A DNA stretch of 64,000 nucleotides, from contig OY979717.1 in NCBI GenBank assembly GCA_963855995.1, forward strand, positions 33,509,997 through 33,573,996, in the 5' to 3' direction. Source of the DNA: Muricea muricata. Its lineage: Eukaryota > Cnidaria > Anthozoa > Malacalcyonacea > Plexauridae. Positions 11,954 through 24,282 of the stretch are shown here, piece after piece. The notes below the pieces were generated by a model that was not told the origin of the DNA, did not search any database, and worked only from the letters and a program-made list of their open reading frames with translations. Numbering within the stretch: position 1 is the first letter of the stretch; each line of letters starts with the position of its first letter. The position numbers and the translations under genes are program-made.

Positions 11954-13638
11954 GCATGTCCGGACACAGGCAAAATTGCCATTTTTCAGTATATTTTAGG
12001 GTATTTCAAAAAAGAGCAATAGGCAATGTAAAAGTGGAGCTTTTATAGCCAAAATTGGTCAGGAACTCTAATTTGGTATTCTGATCAAAATAAGCATGGT
12101 TTTGTTATTATTTGAGACATCAAGAAATTTGAGAAATTTTGCATGTCCGGACACAGGCAAAATTGCCATTTTTCAGTATTTTTTGGGGTATTTAAAAAAA
12201 GAGCTTTAGGCAATGTAAAAGTGGAGGAGGTTTTATGGCCAAATTTGATCAGGAACTCTAATTAGGTATTCTGATTAAAATAAGGATGGTTTGGTTACTA
12301 TTTGAGACATCAAGAAATTTGAGAAATTTTGCATGTCCGAACACAGGGAAAATGGCCATTTTTTAGTATTTTAGGGGGTATTTCAAAAAAGTGCTTTAGG
12401 CAATGTAAACGTGGAGGTTTTCAGGCCAAACTTGGTCAGTAACTCTAATTTGGTATTCTAATCAAAATAACGATGGTTTGGTTACTATTTTAGACCTCAA
12501 GAAATTTTAGAAATTTTGCATGTCCGGAGACGGGCAAAATGGCCATTTTTCAGTATTTTTTGGGGTATTTGAAAAAAGAGCTTTAGGCAATGTAAAAGTG
12601 GAGGTTTTATTCCCGAATTTGATCAGGAACTCTAATTAGGTATTCTTATCAAATTAAGGATGGTTTGGTTACTATTTGAGACATCAAGAAATTTGAGAAA
12701 TTTTTCATGTCCGGACACAGGCAAAATGGCCATTTTTCAGTATTTTAGGGGGTATTTCAAAAAAGTGCTTTAGGAAATGTAAACGTGGAGGTTTTCAGGC
12801 CAAATTTTGTCAGTAACTCTAATTTGCTATTCTGATCAAAATAAGGATGGTTTGGTTACTATTTTAGACATCAAGAAATTTGAGAAATTTTGCATCTGCG
12901 GACACAGCAAAATGGCCATTTTTCAGTATTTTAGGGGGTATTTCAAAAAAGTTCTTTAGGCAATGTAAAAGCTGAGGTTTTTTAGCCAAATTTTTTCCGG
13001 AACTCAAATTTGGTATTCTGATCAAAATAAGCATGGTTTTGTTATTATTTGAGACATCAAGAAATTTTAGAAATTTTGCATGTCCGGACACAGGCAAAAT
13101 TGCCATTTTTTAGTATTTTAGGGGGTATTTAAAAAAAGAGCTTTAGGCAATGTAAAAGTGGAGGTTTTATGGCCAAATTTGATCAGGAACTCTAATTAGG
13201 TATTCTGATCAAAATAAGGATGGTTTGGTTACTATTTGAGACATCAAGAAATTTGAGAAATTTTGCATGTCCGGACACTGGCAAAATGGCCATTTTTTAC
13301 TATTTTAGGGGGTATTTCAAAAAAGTGCTTTAGGAAATGTAAACGTGGAGGTTTTCAGGCCAAATTTTGTCAGTAACTCTAATTTGCTATTCTGATAAAA
13401 ATAAGGATGGTTTGGTTACTATTTGAGACATCAAGAAATTTGAGAAATTTTGCATGTCCGGACACAGGCAAACTGGCCATTTTTTAGTATTTTGGGGGGT
13501 ATTTCAAAAAAGTGCTTTAGGCAATGTAAACGTTGAGGTTTTATGGCCAAATTTGGTCAGTAACTCTAATTTTTATTCTGATCAAAATAACGATGGTTTG
13601 GTTACTATTTGAGACATCAAGAAATTTGAGAAATTTTG
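11768..13638 (+). repeat. Long-range duplicated segment, right copy
   Basis: Ten monomers that match 3,177-5,611 minus one 564-bp 3-mer. Monomer starts are 11768, 11955, 12142 (190 bp, with GTGGAGGAGG at 12221), 12332, 12519, 12706, 12893, 13079, 13266 and 13453. From about 12,890 this stretch also matches the 10-mer that follows at an offset of 1,865 bp, with a few differences (CATCTGC at 12893; a TTTTTAGT form at 13079 where the later copy has TTTTTCAGT). Confidence 0.75.
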
Positions 13639-15503
13639 CATCTCCGGACACAGCAAAATGGCCATTTTTCAGTATTTTAGGGGGTATTTCAAAAAAGTTC
13701 TTTAGGCAATGTAAAAGCTGAGGTTTTTTAGCCAAATTTTTTCAGGAACTCAAATTTGGTATTCTGATCAAAATAAGCATGGTTTTGTTATTATTTGAGA
13801 AATCAAGAAATTTGAGAAATTTTGCATGTCCGGACACAGGCAAAATGGCCATTTTTCAGTATTTTAGGGGGTATTTCAAACAAGTGCTTTAGGAAATGTA
13901 AACGTGGAGGTTTTCAGGCAAATTTTGTCAGTAACTCTAATTTGCTATTCTGATCAAAATAATGATGGTTTGGTTACTATTTAAGACATCAAGAAATTTG
14001 AGAAATTTTGCATGTCTGGACACAGGCAAAATGGCCATTTTTCAGTATTTTAGGGGGTATTTCAAAAAAGTGCTTTTGGCAATGTAAAAGTGGAGGTTTT
14101 ATGGCCAAAATTGGTCAGGAACTCTTGTTTGGTATTGTGATAAAAATATGCATGGTTTGGTTATTATTTGAGACCTCAAGAAATTTTAGAAATTTTGCAT
14201 GTCCGGACACAGGCAAAATTGCCATTTTTCAGTATATTTTAGGGTATTTCAAAAAAGAGCAATAGGCAATGTAAAAGTGGAGGTTTTATGGCCAAAATTG
14301 GTCAAAAACTCTAATTTGGTATTCTGATCAAAATAAGCATGGTTTTGTTATTATTTGAGACATCAAGAAATTTGAGAAATTTTGCATGTCCGGACACAGG
14401 CAAAATGGCCATTTTTCAGTATTTTTTAGGGTATTTAAAAAAAGGGCTTTAGCCAATGTAAAAGTGGAGGTTTTATGGCCAAATTTGATCAGGAACTCTA
14501 ATTAGGTATTCTGATCAAAATAAGGATGGTTTGGTTACTATTTGAGACATCGAGAAATTTGAGAAATTTTGCATGTCCGGACACTGGCAAAATGGCCATT
14601 TTTTACTATTTTAGGGGGTATTTCAAAAAAGTGCTTTAGGAAATGTAAACGTGGAGGTTTTCAGGCCAAATTTGGTCAGTAACTCTAATTTTTATTCTGA
14701 TCAAAATAACGATGGTTTGGTTACTATTTGAGACATCAAGAAATTTGAGAAATTTTGCATCTCCGGACACAGCAAAATGGCCATTTTTCAGTATTTTAGG
14801 GGGTATTTCAAAAAAGTTCTTTAGGCAATGTAAAAGCTGAGGTTTTTTAGCCAAATTTTTTCAGGAACTCAAATTTGGTATTCTGATCAAAATAAGCATG
14901 GTTTTGTTATTATTTGAGACATCAAGAAATTTTAGAAATTTTGCATGTCCGGACACAGGCAAAATTGCCATTTTTCAGTATTTTAGGGGGTATTTAAAAA
15001 AAGAGCTTTAGGCAATGTAAAAGTGGAGGTTTTATGGCCAAATTTGATCAGGAACTCTAATTAGGTATTCTGATCAAAATAAGGATGGTTTGGTTACTAT
15101 TTGAGACATCAAGAAATTTGAGAAATTTTGCATGTCCGGACACTGGCAAAATGGCCATTTTTTACTATTTTAGGGGGTATTTCAAAAAAGTGCTTTAGGA
15201 AATGTAAACGTGGAGGTTTTCAGGCCAAATTTTGTCAGTAACTCTAATTTGCTATTCTGATAAAAATAAGGATGGTTTGGTTACTATTTGAGACATCAAG
15301 AAATTTGAGAAATTTTGCATGTCCGGACACAGGCAAACTGGCCATTTTTTAGTATTTTGGGGGGTATTTCAAAAAAGTGCTTTAGGCAATGTAAACGTTG
15401 AGGTTTTATGGCCAAATTTGGTCAGTAACTCTAATTTTTATTCTGATCAAAATAACGATGGTTTGGTTACTATTTGAGACATCAAGAAATTTGAGAAATT
15501 TTG
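13639..15503 (+). repeat. Domain A 10-monomer HOR (1,865 bp), copy 1
   Basis: Ten monomers, 10 x 187 minus 5. The order equals the first ten monomers of the 17-mer (5,612-7,476; offset 8,027), then jumps back to monomer 1 at 15,504 instead of going on to the CAGTATCTTAGG monomer. A copy-specific change is TTGAGAAATCAAG at about 13,795, shared with 15,660. Confidence 0.87.
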
Positions 15504-17368
15504 CATCTCCGGACACAGCAAAATGGCCATTTTTCAGTATTTTAGGGGGTATTTCAAAAAAGTTCTTTAGGCAATGTAAAAGCTGAGGTTTTTTAGCCAA
15601 ATTTTTTCAGGAACTCAAATTTGGTATTCTGATCAAAATAAGCATGGTTTTGTTATTATTTGAGAAATCAAGAAATTTGAGAAATTTTGCATGTCCGGAC
15701 ACAGGCAAAATGGCCATTTTTCAGTATTTTAGGGGGTATTTCAAACAAGTGCTTTAGGAAATGTAAACGTGGAGGTTTTCAGGCAAATTTTGTCAGTAAC
15801 TCTAATTTGCTATTCTGATCAAAATAATGATGGTTTGGTTACTATTTAAGACATCAAGAAATTTGAGAAATTTTGCATGTCTGGACACAGGCAAAATGGC
15901 CATTTTTCAGTATTTTAGGGGGTATTTCAAAAAAGTGCTTTTGGCAATGTAAAAGTGGAGGTTTTATGGCCAAAATTGGTCAGGAACTCTTGTTTGGTAT
16001 TGTGATAAAAATATGCATGGTTTGGTTATTATTTGAGACCTCAAGAAATTTTAGAAATTTTGCATGTCCGGACACAGGCAAAATTGCCATTTTTCAGTAT
16101 ATTTTAGGGTATTTCAAAAAAGAGCAATAGGCAATGTAAAAGTGGAGGTTTTATGGCCAAAATTGGTCAAAAACTCTAATTTGGTATTCTGATCAAAATA
16201 AGCATGGTTTTGTTATTATTTGAGACATCAAGAAATTTGAGAAATTTTGCATGTCCGGACACAGGCAAAATGGCCATTTTTCAGTATTTTTTAGGGTATT
16301 TAAAAAAAGGGCTTTAGCCAATGTAAAAGTGGAGGTTTTATGGCCAAATTTGATCAGGAACTCTAATTAGGTATTCTGATCAAAATAAGGATGGTTTGGT
16401 TACTATTTGAGACATCGAGAAATTTGAGAAATTTTGCATGTCCGGACACTGGCAAAATGGCCATTTTTTACTATTTTAGGGGGTATTTCAAAAAAGTGCT
16501 TTAGGAAATGTAAACGTGGAGGTTTTCAGGCCAAATTTGGTCAGTAACTCTAATTTTTATTCTGATCAAAATAACGATGGTTTGGTTACTATTTGAGACA
16601 TCAAGAAATTTGAGAAATTTTGCATCTCCGGACACAGCAAAATGGCCATTTTTCAGTATTTTAGGGGGTATTTCAAAAAAGTTCTTTAGGCAATGTAAAA
16701 GCTGAGGTTTTTTAGCCAAATTTTTTCAGGAACTCAAATTTGGTATTCTGATCAAAATAAGCATGGTTTTGTTATTATTTGAGACATCAAGAAATTTTAG
16801 AAATTTTGCATGTCCGGACACAGGCAAAATTGCCATTTTTCAGTATTTTAGGGGGTATTTAAAAAAAGAGCTTTAGGCAATGTAAAAGTGGAGGTTTTAT
16901 GGCCAAATTTGATCAGGAACTCTAATTAGGTATTCTGATCAAAATAAGGATGGTTTGGTTACTATTTGAGACATCAAGAAATTTGAGAAATTTTGCATGT
17001 CCGGACACTGGCAAAATGGCCATTTTTTACTATTTTAGGGGGTATTTCAAAAAAGTGCTTTAGGAAATGTAAACGTGGAGGTTTTCAGGCCAAATTTTGT
17101 CAGTAACTCTAATTTGCTATTCTGATAAAAATAAGGATGGTTTGGTTACTATTTGAGACATCAAGAAATTTGAGAAATTTTGCATGTCCGGACACAGGCA
17201 AACTGGCCATTTTTTAGTATTTTGGGGGGTATTTCAAAAAAGTGCTTTAGGCAATGTAAACGTTGAGGTTTTATGGCCAAATTTGGTCAGTAACTCTAAT
17301 TTTTATTCTGATCAAAATAACGATGGTTTGGTTACTATTTGAGACATCAAGAAATTTGAGAAATTTTG
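15504..17368 (+). repeat. Domain A 10-monomer HOR (1,865 bp), copy 2
   Basis: Follows copy 1 directly with the same monomer order, including the TGCTTTTGGC type at 15876 (14011 in copy 1). I saw no base difference from copy 1 in the parts I compared, so the duplication looks very recent. Confidence 0.87.
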
Positions 17369-17681
17369 CATCTCCGGACACAGCAAAATGGCCATTTTTC
17401 AGTATCTTAGGGGGTATTTCAAAAAAGTTCTTTAGGCAATGTAAAAGCTGAGGTTTTTTAGCCAAATTTTTTCAGGAACTCAAATTTGGTATTCTGATCA
17501 AAATAAGCATGGTTTTGTTATTATTTGAGACATCAAGAAATTTGAGAAATTTTGCATGTCCGGACACAGGCAAAATGGCCACTTTTCAGTATTTTAGGGG
17601 GTATTTCAAAAAAGTGCTTTAGGAAATGTAAACGTGGAGGTTTTCAGGCCAAATTTTGTCACTAACTCTAATTTGCTATTC
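17369..17681 (+). repeat. Partial third 10-mer switching to 17-mer sequence
   Basis: The monomer at 17369 begins as monomer 1 of the 10-mer (CATCTCC, ACAGCAAAA) but by about 17,403 has CAGTATCTTAGG, the signature of monomer 11 of the 17-mer (7477, 10651). The next monomer (17555) has CCACTTTTCAG and GTCACTAAC as at 7664 and 10835. A template switch therefore lies at about 17,385-17,402, less than 320 bp from the domain boundary. Confidence 0.75.
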
Positions 17682-17695
17682 TGATCAAAATAACG
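17681..17695. other. Junction of Domain A and Domain B
   Basis: The monomer starting at 17555 is chimeric. Up to 17,680 it has A-specific sequence (GTCACTAACTC, ATTTGCTATT). From 17,695 it has the tail of Domain B monomer m7 (GATGGTTTTGTTACTATTTT, then ATTTTAGACGTCC). CTGATCAAAATAAC between them is common to both types, so the crossover lies in 17,681-17,695. The monomer stays at 187 bp and in register. Confidence 0.82.
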
Positions 17696-17741
17696 ATGGT
17701 TTTGTTACTATTTTAGACATCAAGAAATTTTAGAAATTTTA

Positions 17742-18676
17742 GACGTCCAGACACAGGCAAAATGGCCATTTTTCAGTATTTTAGGGGATATTTCAAAAAA
17801 GAGCTTTAGGCAATGTAAAAGTGGAGGTTTTTTGGCCAAATTTGGTCAGGAACTCTAATTTGGTATTCTGATCAAAATAAGGATGGTTTCGTTAGTATTT
17901 GAGATATGAGGAAATTTGAGAAATTTTGCATGTCCGGACACAGGCAAAATGGCCATTTTTTAGTATTTTAGGAGGTATTTCAAAAAAGTGGTTTAGGCAA
18001 TGTAAACGTGGAGGTTTTATGGCCAAATTTCGTCAGGAACTCTAATTTGGTATTCTGATCAAAATAAGGATGGTTTGGTTACTATTTGAGACATCAGGAA
18101 ATTTGAGAAATTTTGAATGTCCGGACACAGGCAAAATGGCCATTTTTTAGTATTTTAGGGGGTATTTCAAAAAAGTGCTTTAGGAAATGTAAACGTGGAG
18201 GTTTTCAGGCCAAATTTCGTCAAAAACTCTACTTTGGTATTCTGATATAAATAACGATGGTTTGGTTACTATTTGAGACATCAAGAAATTTGACAAATTT
18301 TGCATGTCCGGACACAGGCAAAATATCCATTTTTCAGTATTTTTTGGGGTATTTAAAAAAAGTTCTTTGGGCAATGTAAAAGTGGAGGTTTTCAGGCCAA
18401 ATTTGGTCAGTAACTCTAATTTTCTATTGTGGTCAAAATAACGATGGTTTGGTTACTATTTGAGACATCAGGAAATTTGAGAAACTTTGCATGTCCGGAC
18501 ACAGGCAAAATATCCATTTTTCAGTATTTAAGAGGGTTTTTAAAAAAAGTGTTTTAGGCAATGTAAAAGTGGAGGTTTTATGGCCAAATTTCGTCAGGAA
18601 CTCTAATTTTGTATTCTGATCAAAATAAGGATGGTTTGGTTACTATTTGAGACATCCAGAAATTTGAGAAATTTTG
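17742..18676 (+). repeat. Partial Domain B HOR, m8 to m12 (935 bp)
   Basis: Five monomers, starting at 17742, 17929, 18116, 18303 and 18490, complete the first 12-mer after the domain junction, which cuts into m7. m8 here has GTCCAGAC in place of GTCCGGAC, and m11 has TTTTTTGGGG where later copies have TTTTAGGGGG. Confidence 0.8.
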
Positions 18677-20917
18677 CATGTCCGGACACAGGCAAAATGG
18701 CCATTTTTCAGTATTTTAGCGGGTATTTGAAAAAAGTGCTTTAGGCAATGTAAAAGTGGAGGTTTTATGGCCAAATTTTGTCAAAAACTCTACTTTGGTA
18801 TTCTGATCAAAATAAGGATGGTTTGGTTACTATTTGAGACATCAAGAAATTTGAGAAATTTTGCATGTCCGGACACAAGCAAAATGGCCATTTTTTAGTA
18901 TTTTAGGGGGTATTTCAAAAAAGTGCTTTAGGAAATGTAAACGTGGAGGTTTTATGGCCAATTTATGTCAGTAACTCTAATTTGGTATTCTGATAAAAAT
19001 AAGGATGGTTTGGTTACTATTTGAGACATCAAGAAATTTGAGAAATTATGCATGTCTGGACAAAGGCAAAATGGCCATTTTTCAGTATTTTAGGTGGTAT
19101 TTCAAAAAAGTACTTTAGGCAATGTAAAAGTGGAGGTTTTATGGCCAAATTTGGTCAGGAACTCTAATTTGGTATTCTGATCAAAATAAGGATGGTTTGG
19201 TTACTATGTGAGACATCAAGAAATTTACAAATGTTGTATGTCCGGACACTGGCAAAATTGCCATTTTTCAGTATTTTTTGGGGTATTTCAAAAGAGCTTT
19301 AGGCAATGAAAAAGTGGAGGTTTTATCGCCAAATTTGGTCAGGAACTCTAATTTGGTATTCTGATTAAAATAAGGATGGTTTGGTTACTATTTTAGACAT
19401 TGAGAAATTTGAGAAATTTATCATGTCTGGACACAGGCAAAATGGCCATTTTTGAGTATTTTTTGGGGTATTTCAAAAAAGAGCAATAGGCAATGTAAAA
19501 GTGGAGGTTTTATGGCCAAAATTGGTCAGGAACTCTAATTAGGTATTCTGATCAAAATAAGGATGGTTTGGTTACTATTTGAGACATCAAGAAATTTGAC
19601 AAATTTTGCATGTCCGGACACAGGGAAAATGGCCATTTTTTAGTATTTTAGGGGGTATTTCAAAAAAGTTCTTTAGGAAATGTAAACGTGGAGGTTTTCA
19701 GGCCAAATTTGGTCAGTAACTCTAATTTTCTATTCTGATCAAAATAACGATGGTTTGGTTACTATTTGAGACATCAAGAAATTTGACAAATTTTGCATGT
19801 CCGGACACAGGGAAAATGGCCATTTTTTAGTATTTTAGGGGGTATTTCAAAAAAGTGCTTTAGGAAATGTAAACGTGGAGGTTTTATGGCCAATTTATGT
19901 CAGTAACTCTAATTTTGTATTCTGATCAAAATAACGATGGTTTTGTTACTATTTTAGACATCAAGAAATTTTAGAAATTTTAGACGTCCGGACACAGGCA
20001 AAATGGCCATTTTTCAGTATTTTAGGGGATATTTCAAAAAAGAGCTTTAGGCAATGTAAAAGTGGAGGTTTTTTGGCCAAATTTGGTCAGGAACTCTAAT
20101 TTGGTATTCTGATCAAAATAAGGATGGTTTCGTTAGTATTTGAGATATGAGGAAATTTGAGAAATTTTGCATGTCCGGACACAGGCAAAATGGCCATTTT
20201 TTAGTATTTTAGGAGGTATTTCAAAAAAGTGGTTTAGGCAATGTAAACGTGGAGGTTTTATGGCCAAATTTCGTCAGGAACTCTAATTTGGTATTCTGAT
20301 CAAAATAAGGATGGTTTGGTTACTATTTGAGACATCAGGAAATTTGAGAAATTTTGCATGTCCGGACACAGGCAAAATGGCCATTTTTTAGTATTTTAGG
20401 GGGTATTTCAAAAAAGTGCTTTAGGAAATGTAAACGTGGAGGTTTTCAGGCCAAATTTCGTCAAAAACTCTACTTTGGTATTCTGATATAAATAACGATG
20501 GTTTGGTTACTATTTGAGACATCAAGAAATTTGACAAATTTTGCATGTCCGGACACAGGCAAAATATCCATTTTTCAGTATTTTAGGGGGTATTTAAAAA
20601 AAGTTCTTTGGGCAATGTAAAAGTGGAGGTTTTCAGGCCAAATTTGGTCAGTAACTCTAATTTTCTATTGTGGTCAAAATAACGATGGTTTGGTTACTAT
20701 TTGAGACATCAGGAAATTTGAGAAACTTTGCATGTCCGGACACAGGCAAAATATCCATTTTTCAGTATTTAAGAGGGTTTTTAAAAAAAGTGTTTTAGGC
20801 AATGTAAAAGTGGAGGTTTTATGGCCAAATTTCGTCAGGAACTCTAATTTTGTATTCTGATCAAAATAAGGATGGTTTGGTTACTATTTGAGACATCCAG
20901 AAATTTGAGAAATTTTG
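18677..20917 (+). repeat. 12-mer HOR, 2,241 bp
   Basis: All twelve types are in order (18677, 18864, 19051, 19237, 19422, 19609, 19796, 19983, 20170, 20357, 20544, 20731). The unit is 2 bp shorter than the canonical 2,243 because the A6 tract of m4 has only four A (at about 19,290). m1 carries TATTTGAAAAAAG, a variant also seen in the unit at 39,790. Confidence 0.85.
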
Positions 20918-23900
20918 CATGTCCGGACACAGGCAAAATGGCCATTTTTCAGTATTTTAGCGGGTATTTCAAAAAAGTGCTTTAGGCAATGTAAAAGTGA
21001 AGGTTTTATGGCCAAATTTTGTCAAAAACTCTACTTTGGTATTCTGATCAAAATAAGGATGGTTTGGTTACTATTTGAGACATCAAGAAATTTGAGAAAT
21101 TTTGCATGTCCGGACACAAGCAAAATGGCCATTTTTTAGTATTTTAGGGGGTATTTCAAAAAAGTGCTTTAGGAAATGTAAACGTGGAGGTTTTATGGCC
21201 AATTTATGTCAGTAACTCTAATTTGGTATTCTGATAAAAATAAGGATGGTTTGGTTACTATTTGAGACATCAAGAAATTTGAGAAATTATGCATGTCTGG
21301 ACAAAGGCAAAATGGCCATTTTTCAGTATTTTAGGTGGTATTTCAAAAAAGTACTTTAGGCAATGTAAAAGTGGAGGTTTTATGGCCAAATTTGGTCAGG
21401 AACTCTAATTTGGTATTCTGATCAAAATAAGGATGGTTTGGTTACTATGTGAGACATCAAGAAATTTACAAATGTTGTATGTCCGGACACTGGCAAAATT
21501 GCCATTTTTCAGTATTTTTTGGGGTATTTCAAAAAAGAGCTTTAGGCAATGAAAAAGTGGAGGTTTTATCGCCAAATTTGGTCAGGAACTCTAATTTGGT
21601 ATTCTGATTAAAATAAGGATGGTTTGGTTACTATTTTAGACATTGAGAAATTTGAGAAAATTATCATGTCTGGACACAGGCAAAATGGCCATTTTTGAGT
21701 ATTTTTTGGGGTATTTCAAAAAAGAGCAATAGGCAATGTAAAAGTGGAGGTTTTATGGCCAAAATTGGTCAGGAACTCTAATTAGGTATTCTGATCAAAA
21801 TAAGGATGGTTTGGTTACTATTTGAGACATCAAGAAATTTGACAAATTTTGCATGTCCGGACACAGGGAAAATGGCCATTTTTTAGTATTTTAGGGGGTA
21901 TTTCAAAAAAGTGCTTTAGGAAATGTAAACGTGGAGGTTTTATGGCCAATTTATGTCAGTAACTCTAATTTTGTATTCTGATCAAAATAACGATGGTTTT
22001 GTTACTATTTTAGACATCAAGAAATTTTAGAAATTTTAGACGTCCGGACACAGGCAAAATGGCCATTTTTCAGTATTTTAGGGGATATTTCAAAAAAGAG
22101 CTTTAGGCAATGTAAAAGTGGAGGTTTTTTGGCCAAATTTGGTCAGGAACTCTAATTTGGTATTCTGATCAAAATAAGGATGGTTTGGTTAGTATTTGAG
22201 ATATGAGGAAATTTGAGAAATTTTGCATGTCCGCACACAGGCAAAATGGCCATTTTTTAGTATTTTAGGAGGTATTTCAAAAAATTGGTTTAGGCAATGT
22301 AAACGTGGAGGTTTTATGGCCAAATTTCGTCAGGAACTCTAATTTGGTATTCTGATCAAAATAAGGATGGTTTGGTTACTATTTGAGACATCAGGAAATT
22401 TGAGAAATTTTGAATGTCCGGACACAGGCAAAATGGCCATTTTTTAGTATTTTAGGGTGTATTTCAAAAAAGTGCTTTAGGAAATGTAAACGTGGAGGTT
22501 TTATGGCCAATTTATGTCAGTAACTCTAATTTGGTATTCTGATAAAAATAAGGATGGTTTGGTTACTATTTGAGACATCAAGAAATTTGAGAAAATTTGC
22601 ATGTCTGGACAAAGGCAAAATGGCCATTTTTCAGTATTTTAGGTGGTATTTCAAAAAAGTACTTTAGGCAATGTAAAAGTGGAGGTTTTATGGCCAAATT
22701 TTGTCAGGAACTCTAATTTGGTATTCTGATTAAAATAAGGATGGTTTGGTTACTATTTTAGACATTGAGAAATTTGAGAAATTTATCATGTCTGGACACA
22801 GGCAAAATGGCCATTTTTGAGTATTTTTTGGGGTATTTCAAAAAAGAGCAATAGGCAATGTAAAAGTGGAGGTTTTATGGCCAAAATTGGTCAGGAACTC
22901 TAATTAGGTATTCTGATCAAAATAAGGATGGTTTGGTTACTATTTGAGACATCAAGAAATTTGACAAATTTTGCATGTCCGAACACAGGCAAAATGGCCA
23001 TTTTTTAGTATTTTAGGGGGTATTTCAAAAAAGTGCTTTAGGAAATGTAAACGTGGAGGTTTTATGGCCAATTTATGTCAGTAACTCTAATTTGGTATTC
23101 TGATCAAAATAAGGATGGTTTGGTTACTATTTGAGACATCAAGAAATTTTAGAAATTTTGCATGTCCGGACACAGGGAAAATGGCCATTTTTTAGTATTT
23201 TAGGGGGTATTTAAAAAAAGTTCTTTAGGAAATGTAAACGTGGAGGTTTTATGGTCAAATTATGTCAGTAGCTCTAATTTGGTATTCTGATCAAAATAAC
23301 GATGGTTTGGTTACTATTTTAGACATCAAGAAATTTTAGAAATTTTAGACGTCCGGACACAGGCAAAATGGCCATTTTTCAGTATTTTAGGGGATATTTC
23401 AAAAAAGAGCTTTAGGCAATGAAAAAGTGGAGGTTTTTTGGCCAAATTTGGTCAGGAACTCTAATTTGGTATTCTGATCAAAATAAGGATGGTTTGGTTA
23501 GTATTTGAGATATGAGGAAATTTGAGAAATTTTGCATGTCCGGACACAGGCAAAATGGCCATTTTTTAGTATTTTAGGAGGTATTTCAAAAAAGTGGTTT
23601 AGGCAATGTAAACTTGGAGGTTTTATGGCCAAATTTCGTCAGGAACTCTAATTTGGTATTCTGATCAAAATAAGGATGGTTTGGTTACTATTTGAGACAT
23701 CAGGAAATTTGAGAAATTTTGAATGTCCGGACACAGGCAAAATGGCCAGTTTTTAGTATTTTAGGGGGTATTTCAAAAAAGTGCTTTAGGAAATGTAAAC
23801 GTGGAGGTTTTCAGGCCAAATTTCGTCAAAAACTCTACTTTGGTATTCTGATATAAATAACGATGGTTTGGTTACTATTTGAGACATCAAGAAATTTGAC

Positions 23901-24282
23901 AAATTTTGCATGTCCGGACACAGGCAAAATATCCATTTTTTAGTATTTTAGGGGGTATTTAAAAAAAGTTCTTTGGGCAATGTAAAAGTGGAGGTTTTCA
24001 GGCCAAATTTGGTCAGTAACTCTAATTTTCTATTGTGGTCAAAATAACGATGGTTTGGTTACTATTTGAGACATCAGGAAATTTGAGAAACTTTGCATGT
24101 CCGGACACAGGCAAAATATCCATTTTTCAGTATTTAAGAGGGTTTTTAAAAAAAGTGTTTTAGGCAATGTAAAAGTGGAGGTTTTATGGCCAAATTTCGT
24201 CAGGAACTCTAATTTTGTATTCTGATCAAAACAAGGATGGTTTGGTTACTATTTGAGACATCCAGAAATTTGAGAAATTTTG
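20918..24282 (+). repeat. Rearranged 18-monomer stretch of B types
   Basis: The order is m1-m5, m7 (m6 missing at 21852), m8, m9, an m10/m2 hybrid (22413), an m3/m4 hybrid (22600), m5, two m2/m7-like monomers (22974, 23161), then m8-m12. It is 18 x 187 minus 1. The four monomers 22413-23160 recur twice in tandem at 29,134-30,629. The missing m6 and the hybrids are what unequal exchange between 12-mers would leave. Confidence 0.75.

Larger units (their letters stand above)
1..17681 (+). repeat. Domain A of the satellite array
   Basis: About 95 monomers with A-specific variants: GGAGACGGGCAAAA, CATCTCCGGACACAGC followed by one missing G (186-bp monomers), AACTCTAATTTTTATT (also 186 bp), ATTTGCTATTCTGAT and TTCTAATCAAAATAACG. 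Monomers with the AAAATATCC variant, frequent in Domain B, were not seen here. HOR lengths are 17 and 10 monomers rather than 12. It is clearly the same family as Domain B. Confidence 0.85.

Noticed and set aside
5514-17465. Minus-strand frames of 64-80 codons recurring in Domain A
   Set aside because: They overlap plus-strand frames of the same monomers, recur at 3,171 and 1,865 bp, and begin at TTG. They are shadows of the repeat, not genes.
17681-17695. Transposon insertion at the domain border
   Set aside because: The junction is in register with no target-site duplication, terminal repeat or foreign sequence. Homologous exchange explains it.
18116-18302. CENP-B box
   Set aside because: I looked for TTCG and CGGG in the required spacing on both strands. 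TTTCGTCAGG and CATCGGG or TTCCCGAATTTG give partial halves only. No complete core was found.
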